44,639 bases of DNA from Candidatus Nomurabacteria bacterium (GTDB lineage: Bacteria > Patescibacteriota > Minisyncoccia > Phycocordibacterales > UBA9973): positions 1-44,639 of the forward strand of contig JAHFNO010000010.1 in assembly GCA_023267275.1 (NCBI GenBank), written 5' to 3'. This document shows, piece after piece, positions 8,813 to 16,894 of the stretch. The notes below the pieces were generated by a model. It was given only the letters and a program-made list of their open reading frames with translations, was not told the DNA's origin and did not search any database. The translations under genes and the position numbers were made by a program. Numbering within the stretch: position 1 is the first letter of the stretch; the number at the start of each line of letters is the position of its first letter.

Positions 8813-9952
8813 ATGTCTGATAAGCTTCCACTTTCCTATATCGAACTCTCGAGTAAAAACCTCGAACACAATTTTGCTGCATTTCGAACACTCTTGAAGG
8901 AGGGTGCAAAAATAGCATTTCCTATCAAAGGCAATGCGTACGGACACGGGCAAAACGAAATTGTCAAAATGGCAGAAGGTTCCGTCGATTATTTTATTGT
9001 AAATTCAGTTGAAGAATTGCGATTGCTCCGTGCTGTTTCAAAAAAGCCCACATTCGTGTTGGGATATGTTGCCCCAGACTTTCTTGCTGAAGCAATACAA
9101 CTTGGTTGTATTTTGGGAGTGTTTTCAGAAGAGCAATTTTTAAAAATTGAAAAAGTGGCGAGTGATCTCGGTGTTGTACAAGATGTACATATTTCTTGTG
9201 ATGCACTTCTTGGCAGAGATGGATTTTTAGAGTCTGAACTTACTACACTTTTTACGATCGTAAAAAGTGTAGTACATGTGCGGGTTACGGGTATGTATAG
9301 TCATTTTGCCAACGTCGAAAACACGACTGATTTTTCCCATGCGCAAAAACAAATTGACGCCAACGCTCGCATGCAACAGATTGCAAAAGATGCTGGATAT
9401 ACCAATCTCGATACGCACATTTCTGCTACCTCCGGAGTGCTTGTCTATGAAAATGAAAATCCTAAGAATACGATTGTACGCATTGGTATTGGCGGATACG
9501 GACTCTGGCCAAGCGAACAACTGAAACGAAAATATACCAAAAAAGGATTTGAACTACTTCCTGTATTGTCGTGGAAATCACATGTTGCTCAAACAAAAAT
9601 ATTGTCTCCTGGAATGACTGTTGGATATGGTCTCACGTATAAAACCCAAAAAGAAACTCGCACCGCACTTGTTCCACAGGGATATGCTGATGGCTTTCCG
9701 CGTTCACTTTCAAACAAAGGCATAGTGCTCATTGGTGGCAGACGTGCTCCTGTAATAGGTAGAGTTTCAATGAATATGTTTGTGGTAGATGCGACAAATA
9801 TTCCCGAAGTAAAGGAAGGGGATGAAGTAGTGCTCATTGGTGAACAAGGAGACAAATCCATCTCGGCGCAGGAGGTTGCCGACCGTTCGGATACAATCCA
9901 TTATGAGGTTACGACCCGTATAAGCTCGCTTTTGCCACGAATCATTCAATAG
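8813..9952 (+). CDS. alr: Alanine racemase
   Basis: This PLP enzyme makes D-alanine for peptidoglycan. The PLP lysine lies in FPIKGNAYGHG (K39), matching the family AVVKANAYGHG. MTVGYGLTY carries the second catalytic base tyrosine (about residue 267), and GRVSMNMFVVDAT matches the RVSMD segment with Asn in place of Asp. Length (379) is normal. The first third contains a 34-bp perfect DNA palindrome (9241-9274). A TAAAAT -10 lies about 10 nt upstream of the ATG, giving a very short leader. Confidence 0.95.
   Translation: MSDKLPLSYIELSSKNLEHNFAAFRTLLKEGAKIAFPIKGNAYGHGQNEIVKMAEGSVDYFIVNSVEELRLLRAVSKKPTFVLGYVAPDFLAEAIQLGCILGVFSEEQFLKIEKVASDLGVVQDVHISCDALLGRDGFLESELTTLFTIVKSVVHVRVTGMYSHFANVENTTDFSHAQKQIDANARMQQIAKDAGYTNLDTHISATSGVLVYENENPKNTIVRIGIGGYGLWPSEQLKRKYTKKGFELLPVLSWKSHVAQTKILSPGMTVGYGLTYKTQKETRTALVPQGYADGFPRSLSNKGIVLIGGRRAPVIGRVSMNMFVVDATNIPEVKEGDEVVLIGEQGDKSISAQEVADRSDTIHYEVTTRISSLLPRIIQ
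9241..9274. repeat. 34-bp perfect palindrome inside alr
   Basis: Both strands read the same across 9241-9274, with centre ACGATCGT. It encodes part of LTTLFTIVKSVVHV. The protein does not look longer than relatives here, so insertion is not proven. Confidence 0.9.
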
Positions 9953-10027
9953 TCTTGTGATTTTAAAGGATTTGTGATATTGTGTTCTGGCATTAGATTT
10001 TAAGAACTAACGCCTCAAAATATTCCC

Positions 10028-10186
10028 ATGTCACAAGATAAACTCATAAAACTCGCTTGCGGAACTTGCAAACGAATCAACTACTGGAGTCGCAAGAACA
10101 AAAAGCTTGTTACCCGAAAGATTGAACTCAAAAAGTACTGTAAGTGGTGTAAAGCTCAGAAGAAACATAAAGAAGTCAAAAAATAA
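10028..10186 (+). CDS. rpmG: 50S ribosomal protein L33
   Basis: A 52-residue lysine-rich protein with two CxxC pairs (CGTC at residues 11-14, CKWC at 38-41) that form the zinc ribbon of the zinc-binding type of L33. IELKKYCKWCKAQKKHKE matches the family C-terminus. L33 lies on the 50S near the E site. Its 3' UTR carries a palindromic repeat nested in a terminator. Confidence 0.92.
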   Translation: MSQDKLIKLACGTCKRINYWSRKNKKLVTRKIELKKYCKWCKAQKKHKEVKK

Positions 10187-10270
10187 AAAATGCCTCCTAA
10201 ACCAATTTATTGGTCGGGCGAACAAAATCCCAGATATTATCTGGGGTTTTGTTTTAGCCGAGGCATTTTT
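10186..10270 (+). terminator. Nested terminator of rpmG
   Basis: The outer stem AAAAATGCCTC (10186-10196) pairs with GAGGCATTTTT (10260-10270) and encloses a palindromic element. The inner hairpin with arms at 10222-10235 and 10239-10252 is also strong. The outer 3' arm ends in a T-run. Confidence 0.75.
10196..10259 (+). repeat. Palindromic element, copy 1 (3' UTR)
   Basis: It has the family layout: CCTAAA, hairpin 1 (CCAAT/ATTGG), linker TCGGGCGA, hairpin 2 (ACAAAATCCCAGAT/ATCTGGGGTTTTGT, one wobble pair), then TTTAGCC. It shares linker and ends with the copies inside topA and dus. This copy is non-coding and sits inside the rpmG terminator. Confidence 0.75.
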
Positions 10271-10444
10271 ATTTCGTGACTTCCAAATCCTAATGACTAA
10301 TTACTAATGTCTAAGAGTACATTTATGCAAGACTATGCAAAATACAAAAATATTCAATTGCCATTTTAAAAACAGGTGTTTCTAAAATGGCAAGTGGATT
10401 GAGATGGATTTTTGAATCCTTTTCTGGTATTCTCTGAGTGTCAC

Positions 10445-10515
10445 GGGCGGTTAGTTTAGTGGCAGAACTGGGCTCTCCAAAAGCTCAGGCGGAAGTTCGA
10501 TTCTTCCACCGCCCG
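10445..10515 (+). tRNA. tRNA-Trp(CCA)
   Basis: The acceptor stem GGGCGGT/ACCGCCC, D arm GTTT/GAAC, anticodon loop CTCCAAA (anticodon CCA) and T arm GGAAGTTCGATTCTTCC are intact. The discriminator is G and no CCA is encoded. Confidence 0.95.
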
Positions 10516-10537
10516 CAGTTTTGAACGTAGTGAAAAT

Positions 10538-10651
10538 GGACGGTGAGCAAGCCAACTACTTGGCTTGCGTGAAGAATCGAAAGACTTTTCATTATTGAGC
10601 TTGCAAAATTGAAAAGTACCTGCCGATGTAATTGGCAATCTGAACCGTCCG
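10538..10651 (+). ncRNA. Putative tRNA-like structured RNA next to tRNA-Trp
   Basis: A 7-bp closing stem GGACGGT (10538-10544) / ACCGTCC (10644-10650) encloses three hairpins: GCAAGCCAA/TTGGCTTGC (10547-10568), ACTTTTCA/TGAAAAGT (10584-10617) and TGCC/GGCA (10621-10637). The closing stem equals the tRNA-Trp acceptor stem except for one compensated pair (G-C to A-T), and the same G follows it. It looks like a diverged, expanded tRNA copy or a tRNA-like small RNA. No known family is recognised, and it lacks a normal T loop. Confidence 0.5.
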
Positions 10652-10720
10652 TACTCAATTAAAAAATATCGAATGAATCGTGATTATCTAGATTTTAGTA
10701 TTTAAGCTAAAATATAAAAT

Positions 10721-11593
10721 ATGGAGCAACTTAACGCTACTATAAAGCCCAATGAGGAATTACCTCATAAAAATGATAAATTGATTGAACATAAAAAAGT
10801 TCAGGATATTACACAACAAGTAATAGAGGAAGCTGATGCTGTGGAAATAGGTCCTAGCGATAGAAATGAAAAAAGTGAACTACTTGCACCTAATGGTGAG
10901 GTATCAGCTTTGCAAAATGAGCTGCACTGGAAAATGGTTAGGACTCCGAGTTTTCTTAAGTGGTTTGGGAACTGGAAAAACAATGCTGGCAATTCAAGTA
11001 AAATTGTTGATAAAAATGGCGAGCCCCTAATTATGTATCATGGCACAAAAAAACAAGATGAGATTAAATTGGGAAGACCAAAAGCTTCTGAAACCCCAGG
11101 AATGCTCGGGAAGGGTGTCTACTTTACGCCGTTTCTCAATTTTGCTCGTAGATTCGGCGAAGTGATGTATTTCTCATTTTTGAATATCAGAGAGTTGGAT
11201 GTTCCCAAGAAATCTCGCTTTAGATCTAAGGAGGATGTCATCCCTACAACTGACATGTTTGACGATCAACCCATTCCTTTTATAAAAAATATCCGGCAAT
11301 CCCTCTTTAAACCTCAAGGTTATGGGAACGCATCAAAACTTGATTGGCCTGCACAGTTTAAAGATATAGAGAGTGCTGAAAAATATGCGGAAATTATGGT
11401 AAGAAATAATGAAGATATTATGGTTATTCCATCTCCCAATATTCGATTTCAAAGAGAGGGAGGGTATCAAGAATTACAAGAACATGCCCAGGAAACGGGC
11501 CATAATTTCTTAAATGACGAACAATCAATATTAAAAGAAAAAGAGTTAAAACAAATTAATGAAATTCGTTCAAATTTAGATTCGATGTATTAA
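10721..11593 (+). CDS. ADP-ribosyltransferase-like (ART-PolyVal type) protein
   Basis: The N-terminal 65 residues are hydrophilic and unrecognised. Then TPSFLKWFGNWKNN (about 75-88), KIVDKNGEPLIMYHGT (94-109) and GKGVYFTPFLNFARRFG (130-146) reproduce the motif series of the ADP-ribosyltransferase domain seen in phage and plasmid polyvalent proteins; the His of YHGT would contact NAD. The rest has no familiar motif and may contain the catalytic acidic residue, which I cannot place. It follows tRNA-Trp and overlaps no neighbour, and its base composition is more AT-rich than the core genes, consistent with acquisition. It could be a toxin or host/phage-directed effector. No antitoxin gene is evident. 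Confidence 0.6.
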   Translation: MEQLNATIKPNEELPHKNDKLIEHKKVQDITQQVIEEADAVEIGPSDRNEKSELLAPNGEVSALQNELHWKMVRTPSFLKWFGNWKNNAGNSSKIVDKNGEPLIMYHGTKKQDEIKLGRPKASETPGMLGKGVYFTPFLNFARRFGEVMYFSFLNIRELDVPKKSRFRSKEDVIPTTDMFDDQPIPFIKNIRQSLFKPQGYGNASKLDWPAQFKDIESAEKYAEIMVRNNEDIMVIPSPNIRFQREGGYQELQEHAQETGHNFLNDEQSILKEKELKQINEIRSNLDSMY

Positions 11594-12499
11594 TCATTTC
11601 AAAAACTTCTTCAACTCTATTTCTGCTTTTTTTATTTCACTCTTTTTGAGTGGATTGATCCAGATGATTTTTTTGTCACGCTTGAACCATGTACGCTGGC
11701 GTTTTGCGTAATGCCAACTGTCCGAAATAAGATTCTTTTCAAAGTTTTCAAAACTTACTTTGTTTGTCAGGAAATTTGCCATTGCCCGGTATTCTAAACC
11801 GAGTTCTTGCATGCGGTGCCAAGTGATATCTTTTGCGTGCAGTCGTTTTGCCTCATCGAGCATGCCAGCTTTCAATCGTTCATCGAGACGAATAGCTATG
11901 CGAGATTTAAGAATTTCATCTGGCATATCAAGACCGATTTTCAGTATTTGATATTTTGACTCAACTTTTTTGATTTTTGGAACTTTGCCGAGAGCTTTTG
12001 CAATTTCGATTGCGCGGATAAGACGGACAGGATTTTTACTATCGATTGTTTTTGCTCGGGCAAGGTCGAGCTTTGCGAGCATTTTGAAAAGAGACTCAGC
12101 GCTTTTCTTTTCGAGCTGCTTGCGAAGCTTTGCATTTGCCGGAACTTCCGGAAGCGCCACACCACTGAGTAATGTATCAATATAGAGTCCTGTACCTCCG
12201 CAGACAATAGGAATTTTTCCTTTTGTGAGAATTTCTTGTATTTTTTGTTCGGCGATTTTTACATAGTCGGCGACACTAAATTGTTTTTTGGGATTTGCGA
12301 CATCGAGCAGATGATGGGGGACGCCGTCCATTTCTTTTTCTGTAACTTTACCCGAACCTAAATCAAGCCCCATGTACACTTGTCGTGAGTCAGCAGAAAT
12401 AATCTCGCCATTATATTTTTTTGCGAGCAGAATTGAGAGAGCCGTTTTTCCTGTAGCGGTCGGGCCGAGTATAACGACTAGTTTTGGTTTTTGTTCCAT
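11594..12499 (-). CDS. miaA: tRNA dimethylallyltransferase
   Basis: MiaA adds a dimethylallyl group to A37 of tRNAs that read codons starting with U. P-loop GPTATGKTALS (residues 12-22), the SADSRQVYMGLDLGSGK segment, and HHLLDV with the following FSVADYV are typical, and the C-terminal RQRTWFKRD matches the tRNA-binding end. Length (301) is normal. The stop TGA lies within a few bases of the convergent upstream gene's stop. tRNA-Tyr, -Trp and some -Leu species are normal substrates, and three such tRNAs are in this window. Confidence 0.96.
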   Translation of the reverse strand: MEQKPKLVVILGPTATGKTALSILLAKKYNGEIISADSRQVYMGLDLGSGKVTEKEMDGVPHHLLDVANPKKQFSVADYVKIAEQKIQEILTKGKIPIVCGGTGLYIDTLLSGVALPEVPANAKLRKQLEKKSAESLFKMLAKLDLARAKTIDSKNPVRLIRAIEIAKALGKVPKIKKVESKYQILKIGLDMPDEILKSRIAIRLDERLKAGMLDEAKRLHAKDITWHRMQELGLEYRAMANFLTNKVSFENFEKNLISDSWHYAKRQRTWFKRDKKIIWINPLKKSEIKKAEIELKKFLK

Positions 12500-12603
12500 A
12501 ATTCGGCATGATACAAAAATAACTAGCTAAAAGCTAGTTATCCTATGCATTGTATGATGAATATTGCCAGAATTATGTACTAAATATAGCCTTGATTGAC
12601 CCA

Positions 12604-12631
12604 TTGACTTTTATTAAAAAAAGAGTATAAT
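12604..12631 (+). promoter_or_regulatory. Sigma-70-type promoter for the 12675 gene
   Basis: TTGACT at 12604-12609 and TATAAT at 12626-12631 are separated by 16 nt, about 43 nt before the ATG. Confidence 0.7.
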
Positions 12632-12674
12632 TCAGAAGAATAAAAAATCATTTTCATCAAATATCCTTTAAAAT

Positions 12675-13190
12675 ATGAACAGTTTTATTAATCGCGATGC
12701 TGTTGAAAAACCAGTAGTTCGCCATGAAAATTACTTACCTGTATGCGGAGGTATTGTAATAGAGTCTACAATACGCAATCGGCAAGAGTACTTTGAACAA
12801 AATATCAGTAAGTTCGAAGTTAAAAGTGATGATGCTTTTTTCAAAAAAATTCTTACACAGTGCACAAATGGTGTTACTGAAAAAGAAATTTTACGTGTTG
12901 ATCGTCATTTTGGCAGTGGTCTTACTGATGGATCAGTAGATTCACTTATTCAAATCCATTTGAATATAAAAGATATAAGCCCAGATCAAATTCTTGAACG
13001 ACTTATACAATTTGAGTCAAGGATTGCCGGTGATGCTACTAACAGTATACTTATCGGATATTGTAATGGTTTAACTGTATTTGCGTCCAGATACAGCAAT
13101 ACTGATGTGCTATGTGTTAGAACTACAATTTTCAACCCTTATATGGGAAGTAGAAACAATTGTAAGATAGTATCATCTGACATTAATTAA
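12675..13190 (+). CDS. Hypothetical protein
   Basis: A 171-residue soluble protein without signal peptide or membrane segment. I do not recognise a family. It has a good upstream promoter and its own terminator, so it is likely expressed as a single gene. It lies between miaA and the IS200-type element, in the accessory zone. Confidence 0.6.
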   Translation: MNSFINRDAVEKPVVRHENYLPVCGGIVIESTIRNRQEYFEQNISKFEVKSDDAFFKKILTQCTNGVTEKEILRVDRHFGSGLTDGSVDSLIQIHLNIKDISPDQILERLIQFESRIAGDATNSILIGYCNGLTVFASRYSNTDVLCVRTTIFNPYMGSRNNCKIVSSDIN

Positions 13191-13193
13191 GAT

Positions 13194-13245
13194 AATTGCC
13201 AGAATAACGGCTTTAAAAAATTGCCATTATCTGGCAATTTTTATT
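13194..13245 (+). terminator. Terminator after the 12675 gene
   Basis: AATTGCCAG (13194-13202) pairs with CTGGCAATT (13231-13239), followed by TTTTATTAT. Confidence 0.7.
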
Positions 13246-13249
13246 ATCC

Positions 13250-13800
13250 CCTCCGTTGGGAGTAAAACCCTCGCCTTCAGGCGAACCCTTGAGGATGATA
13301 TACTCCACCCATGTTGTTATATCGCACCGGGTCGCATTCCGTATTTGATCTCAAATACCACATTGTCTGGACTACAAAATACCGAAAACCAATCATGACG
13401 GTAAAGCGTGGTACGCGCGTCAGAGAGCTCATCCGAGAAATATGCCGTGCCCACGATGTCACCATTATCAAAGGACATGTCTCAAAAGATCATGTACACC
13501 TGTTTGTCTCCGTTCCACCACAGATGTCAGTCAGTAAACTTACTCAACTCTTAAAGGGCAAGACTTCCAGAAAGCTTTTACAAGAAGACAAACAGGTGAG
13601 CAAACTCTATTGGGGTCAGCACCTGTGGGCACGCGGATATTTCGCGGTGAGCTCTGGCACAGTTACTGATGAGGCGATCATGCATTATATTGCTCACCAA
13701 GATGATGATGAAAAAGATCGAGGTGACGAGTTCTCCGTATCTGATACCGGGCTTTAGCCGTTGTGGGCTAGGAAACTACCGCCTTTCAGGCGGTAGTAGT
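13250..13800 (+). mobile_element. IS200/IS605-family insertion sequence (tnpA only)
   Basis: One Y1 transposase gene lies between two subterminal hairpins: left CGCCTTCAGGCG (13272-13283) and right ACTACCGCC/GGCGGTAGT with loop TTTCA (13775-13797). Both hairpins share the CGCC..TTCA..GGCG core, as expected for transposase-recognised ends. There is no tnpB and no inverted terminal repeat, so this is the IS200 layout. Exact cleavage sites cannot be fixed without an empty site. It looks intact. Confidence 0.75.
13311..13757 (+). CDS. tnpA: IS200-type Y1 transposase TnpA
   Basis: The single-strand transposase cuts and joins hairpin ends through a tyrosine. HVHLFVS carries the HUH metal-binding motif (about residues 61-63), and the catalytic Tyr is in MHYIAHQ (about residue 122). 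The N-terminus FDLKYHIVWTTKYRKP is characteristic of the family, and length (148) is normal. No frameshift or stop interrupts it, so it may still be active. Confidence 0.93.
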   Translation: MLLYRTGSHSVFDLKYHIVWTTKYRKPIMTVKRGTRVRELIREICRAHDVTIIKGHVSKDHVHLFVSVPPQMSVSKLTQLLKGKTSRKLLQEDKQVSKLYWGQHLWARGYFAVSSGTVTDEAIMHYIAHQDDDEKDRGDEFSVSDTGL

Positions 13801-13816
13801 TCATTTATATTAAAAC

Positions 13817-13852
13817 AATAAAGACCTTTAGTTGATAAAGGTCTTTTTTATT
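13817..13852. terminator. Bidirectional terminator between IS and tRNA-Leu
   Basis: AATAAAGACCTTTA (13817-13830) pairs with TAAAGGTCTTTTTTATT (13836-13852). T-runs occur on both strands, so it can stop the IS-side transcript and the minus-strand tRNA-Leu transcript. Confidence 0.8.
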
Positions 13853-13853
13853 G

Positions 13854-13936
13854 TGCCGAAGGGGAGAGTTGAACTCCCATGATGTTGCCATCGATTGATT
13901 TTGAGTCAATTGCGTCTACCATTCCGCCACTTCGGC
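13854..13936 (-). tRNA. tRNA-Leu(CAA)
   Basis: The acceptor GCCGAAG/CTTCGGC, anticodon loop CTCAAAA (anticodon CAA), long variable arm and T arm GGGAGTTCAACTCTCCC are clear. The discriminator is A. Confidence 0.94.
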
Positions 13937-13945
13937 ATTTTTTTT

Positions 13946-14024
13946 GGTCATCCTGAATTTATTTCAGGATCTAGGTTGTATTTGAATTCAATTAGCCTGG
14001 ATTCCGGATCAGGTCCGGAATGAC
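13946..14024. repeat. GTCATTCCGG-type palindromic intergenic repeat, copy 1
   Basis: Two palindromes occur: TCCTGAA..TTCAGGA near 13950-13970 and ATTCCGGATCAGGTCCGGAAT near 14000-14021, bounded by GTCAT and ATGAC. A second copy is at 31781-31854. Similar GTCATTCCGGACTTGATCC repeats occur between genes in many bacteria. Confidence 0.75.
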
Positions 14025-14097
14025 AATACAGAATACAACACACGGAGATTCTAACCTATAATTCACATTTTTTCCAGGTTTTGGCATTTTTTCATAC

Positions 14098-14131
14098 ATA
14101 CTGTATACCGTATACAAAATACTGTATACTA
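14098..14131 (+). promoter_or_regulatory. parB promoter with ATACTGTATAC repeats
   Basis: ATACTGTATAC is repeated around CGTATACAAA, and the last copy ends in TATACT, 5 nt before the parB ATG. The same repeat pair precedes topA, and a single copy precedes engB. Confidence 0.6.
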
Positions 14132-14136
14132 GTCCC

Positions 14137-15117
14137 ATGGCAGAATTTTATTCCAACTCAATTTTCTGGGTAGAGACCGACAAAGTCCGCCCAAATCCTT
14201 ATCAGCCCCGCCGTGAATTTGAAGAGGGACCACTTCGCGACCTTTCCGAATCGATCCGTCAGTATGGCGTGATGCAACCGCTTACCGTCTCGCGTGTTGA
14301 GTATCAGAAAGACGATGGTGGTATTGCTGTAGAATATGAATTAATTGCGGGAGAACGCCGTTTACGCGCTTCTCGGCTTGCTGGATTAGCACAAGTACCC
14401 GTCATTATTCGCCAGGGTGATACACCTCAAGTAAAACTCGAACTTGCGATCATTGAAAATTTGCAGCGCGCAGATCTCAATCCTGTTGAACGCGCACATG
14501 CATTTATGCGTCTCGCATCAGAATTTAAATTGCAGCACACAGACATCGGAAAAAAAATTGGTCGTTCTCGTGAATACGTTTCAAATACGCTTCGCATCCT
14601 TTCGCTTCCTGAAGAAATTCTCACCGCACTTGGACAAGGAAAAATCAGCGAAGGACACACGCGACCACTTCTCATGCTTATCGATCGACCGGAGGAGCAG
14701 ATGGTGTTGTTTAAAGAAATCATGAGTAAGAAAGTGACTGTGCGTGAAGCAGAACGTGCAGCACGAAATATTGCAGTTGATCGTGCGCGAAAAGTACCAC
14801 GCAGTGCCGATCCTGAAATTGCTATCTTTGAAGCTCGATTACAGGAATTGCTTGGTGAACGAGTCCGTGTAGAACAAGATGTGATTGGTGGACGAGTCAC
14901 TATTAGCTTTATGAATCCAGATGAACTTCGCTCGTTTGTGGAACAAATTCATCCAGCAGACAATCAGGAGAACATGGAATCACAAGAACAAGAAAACAGT
15001 AAAACACCAGAACAAGATAATACAAATCAAATAGTACTTGAAGAAATTCCAGTCGTTGCTCCGGTTTCGCAACCAGATGATTCAGATTTGTATTCTATAA
15101 GTAGTTTTAGTTTGTAA
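14137..15117 (+). CDS. parB: ParB/Spo0J family chromosome-partition protein
   Basis: ParB binds parS sites, clamps DNA in a CTP-dependent way and recruits ParA and SMC. The N-terminal domain has RPNPYQPRREFEE, then IRQYGVMQPLTV and the CTP-binding box GERRLRASRLAG (about residues 72-83), followed by ENLQRADLNPVERA and a helix-turn-helix DIGKKIGRSREYVSNTLRIL (about 147-166). The Gln/Glu-rich tail after about residue 275 is unstructured. No parA neighbours it, and I see no full parS site in the window. It converges on rel across a strong shared terminator. Confidence 0.93.
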   Translation: MAEFYSNSIFWVETDKVRPNPYQPRREFEEGPLRDLSESIRQYGVMQPLTVSRVEYQKDDGGIAVEYELIAGERRLRASRLAGLAQVPVIIRQGDTPQVKLELAIIENLQRADLNPVERAHAFMRLASEFKLQHTDIGKKIGRSREYVSNTLRILSLPEEILTALGQGKISEGHTRPLLMLIDRPEEQMVLFKEIMSKKVTVREAERAARNIAVDRARKVPRSADPEIAIFEARLQELLGERVRVEQDVIGGRVTISFMNPDELRSFVEQIHPADNQENMESQEQENSKTPEQDNTNQIVLEEIPVVAPVSQPDDSDLYSISSFSL

Positions 15118-15134
15118 AAAAAAGAATATACGAT

Positions 15135-15185
15135 AAAACAAAATACCATGATAATCCTATCGGATTATCATGGTATTTTGTTTTT
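15135..15185. terminator. Bidirectional terminator between parB and rel
   Basis: A perfect stem of about 23 bp has arms at 15135-15157 and 15162-15184, loop TATC and a T-run on each strand. Confidence 0.92.
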
Positions 15186-15227
15186 ACTAGAATCTAACAC
15201 CTAACACCAAAAACCAAGCACCTGTTA

Positions 15228-16706
15228 TTATCTGAATTTTTTTGGAATAAATCGTGTAAAGATACTTTCTTCCTCGTGTTCTTTGATGTAAGTGCGAATA
15301 TGTTTTTTGGCGAGTGTTGTTTTTGTGATATCGAGCCACTTTGATTTTGGTGTTCCATCCTTGCGTGTTTCTATTTCTACAATATCGCTACTATGGAGTA
15401 TTGTGTCGAGCGAAACAAATTTTCCGTTTACACGTGCACCACTCGCTTTGTTGCCAATATCTGAGTGCACTGCATACGCAAAGTCGATTGTACTCGAACC
15501 TTCGGGTAGATCGATAACATCGCCGGCAGGAGTAAATACGAAAATACGATCACTAAAGAAATCGGATTTTAAATGTTTCAAAAAATCATCGGTACCCGTT
15601 TCGCTTTTTCCAAGATTTTTAAATTCGCTTACCCATTGAAATTTTTCGTCCGCAGCTTTTTTGGCAGATTTTTCTTTGTAAATATAGTGCGAGGCGATTC
15701 CGAATTCTGCACGGCCATGCATTTCTTCAGTACGAATTTGAATTTCAACAATTCCACCGTTTCCAGTAAATATGGTGGTATGGAGTGATTGATACCCGTT
15801 GAGTTTTGGAAGCGCAATAAAATCTTTGATGCGAGCGGGAAGTGGCTTCCAGAGAGAATGAATGATGCCAAGTGTGGCATAACACTCTTCGACGGTTTCC
15901 ACGATGACGCGAATAGCCACAACATCATAAATATTGTCGATATTCATATTGCGCTCCTTCAATTTTTTCCAGAGACTGTATTTATGTTTGATGCGATAGT
16001 CAATTTTTTTGACATGCAGATGCGATTTTTTTAATGCATCGTTGAGTTCTGTGTACACGTCGTCGAGAGATTTTTTCAAGCCATCGATTCTATCTGCCAA
16101 AATCTTTTCTACCTCAGCTGATTCTTTTGGATACGCATACGGAAATGCTGCGTCTTCAATTTCGCTTTTGAGTTTACCGATACCAAATCGATCGGCGAGT
16201 GGGGCATACACTTCAATCGATTCTAGTGCAATGCGGCGTTGCTTGTCTTCACGCACGTGTTCGAGAGTACGGAGGTTGTGCAAGCGGTCGGCGAGCTTGA
16301 TCATGAGCACGCGATAGTCTTGGGCGAGTGCCATAAGAAATTTACGCAAACTTTCTACGTGGCGAACATGACCTTGATATTTGACAGTACCAAGCTTTGT
16401 CACGCCTTTTACGAGTTGTACGATTTCCTTACCAAATTCTTTTTCCAATGCTTCTTCGGTAACAGAAGTGTCTTCTATAACGTCGTGCAAAAATCCCGCA
16501 GCAATAGTGGTAGCGTCCATTTCGTAGCGAGCAAGATTTTTCGCTGTTTCAAATACGTGAGAAAAGTAGGGTTCACCCGAACGTCGCTTTTGCCCTTCGT
16601 GAGCTTTGTACGCAAAATAGCAGGCACGCGTGATAAGATCCACATCTTTTTGTTGTGGCATCGTTTTGAGCTCGGTAAGCACGTCCTGGATGTTGTATGC
16701 GTCCAT
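15228..16706 (-). CDS. rel: Rel (p)ppGpp synthetase/hydrolase, C-terminally short
   Basis: It makes and degrades the alarmone (p)ppGpp. The HD hydrolase domain has H50 and FLHDVIEDT (H74, D75). The synthetase domain has YRIKHKYSLWKKLKE and NGYQSLHTTIF. A TGS domain (IFVFTPAGDVIDLPEGSSTIDFAYAVH) follows. Both catalytic halves look intact, so I call it bifunctional. At 492 residues it ends soon after TGS and lacks the zinc-finger and ACT modules through which long Rel proteins sense stalled ribosomes. TTTATACTT repeats lie just before the ATG, with TTGACC further upstream. Confidence 0.94.
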   Translation of the reverse strand: MDAYNIQDVLTELKTMPQQKDVDLITRACYFAYKAHEGQKRRSGEPYFSHVFETAKNLARYEMDATTIAAGFLHDVIEDTSVTEEALEKEFGKEIVQLVKGVTKLGTVKYQGHVRHVESLRKFLMALAQDYRVLMIKLADRLHNLRTLEHVREDKQRRIALESIEVYAPLADRFGIGKLKSEIEDAAFPYAYPKESAEVEKILADRIDGLKKSLDDVYTELNDALKKSHLHVKKIDYRIKHKYSLWKKLKERNMNIDNIYDVVAIRVIVETVEECYATLGIIHSLWKPLPARIKDFIALPKLNGYQSLHTTIFTGNGGIVEIQIRTEEMHGRAEFGIASHYIYKEKSAKKAADEKFQWVSEFKNLGKSETGTDDFLKHLKSDFFSDRIFVFTPAGDVIDLPEGSSTIDFAYAVHSDIGNKASGARVNGKFVSLDTILHSSDIVEIETRKDGTPKSKWLDITKTTLAKKHIRTYIKEHEEESIFTRFIPKKFR

Positions 16707-16815
16707 GGGGAAAGTATAAAGTATAAAGTTGAAAGTATAAAGCCCTGGTCAATCTTAATCCTGTGTGCTAGTTTAAATGTGAATTGTTGTCTTAATTGTT
16801 TTAAAAAGGAGAAAG

Positions 16816-16866
16816 ATGTACAAGGTGGGGAGGACTATTGCTGGTCCTCCCTTTTTTATTGGGTAA
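16816..16866 (+). CDS. Possible 16-residue peptide over a terminator
   Basis: An unusually good ribosome binding site (AAAAAGGAGAAAG) precedes ATG and encodes MYKVGRTIAGPPFFIG, running through the terminator hairpin at 16828-16857. No gene follows on this strand. It could be chance, or a leader peptide whose target was lost. Low confidence. Confidence 0.2.
   Translation: MYKVGRTIAGPPFFIG
16828..16857 (+). terminator. Plus-strand terminator in the rel-topA gap
   Basis: GGGAGGAC (16828-16835) pairs with GTCCTCCC (16844-16851), followed by TTTTTT. Which plus-strand transcript it ends is unclear. Confidence 0.75.
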
Positions 16867-16867
16867 C

Positions 16868-16894
16868 AAAAAAGCCCCGCGACGTCACGGGGCT
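16868..16894 (-). terminator. Terminator of the rRNA-like ncRNA
   Basis: AGCCCCG/CGGGGCT (16873-16879 and 16888-16894) is followed on the minus strand by TTTTTTG, a classic intrinsic terminator. Confidence 0.88.

Noticed and set aside
13250..13800. IS605 with tnpB/guide RNA
   Set aside because: No tnpB or remnant is next to tnpA; there is no room between the end hairpins.
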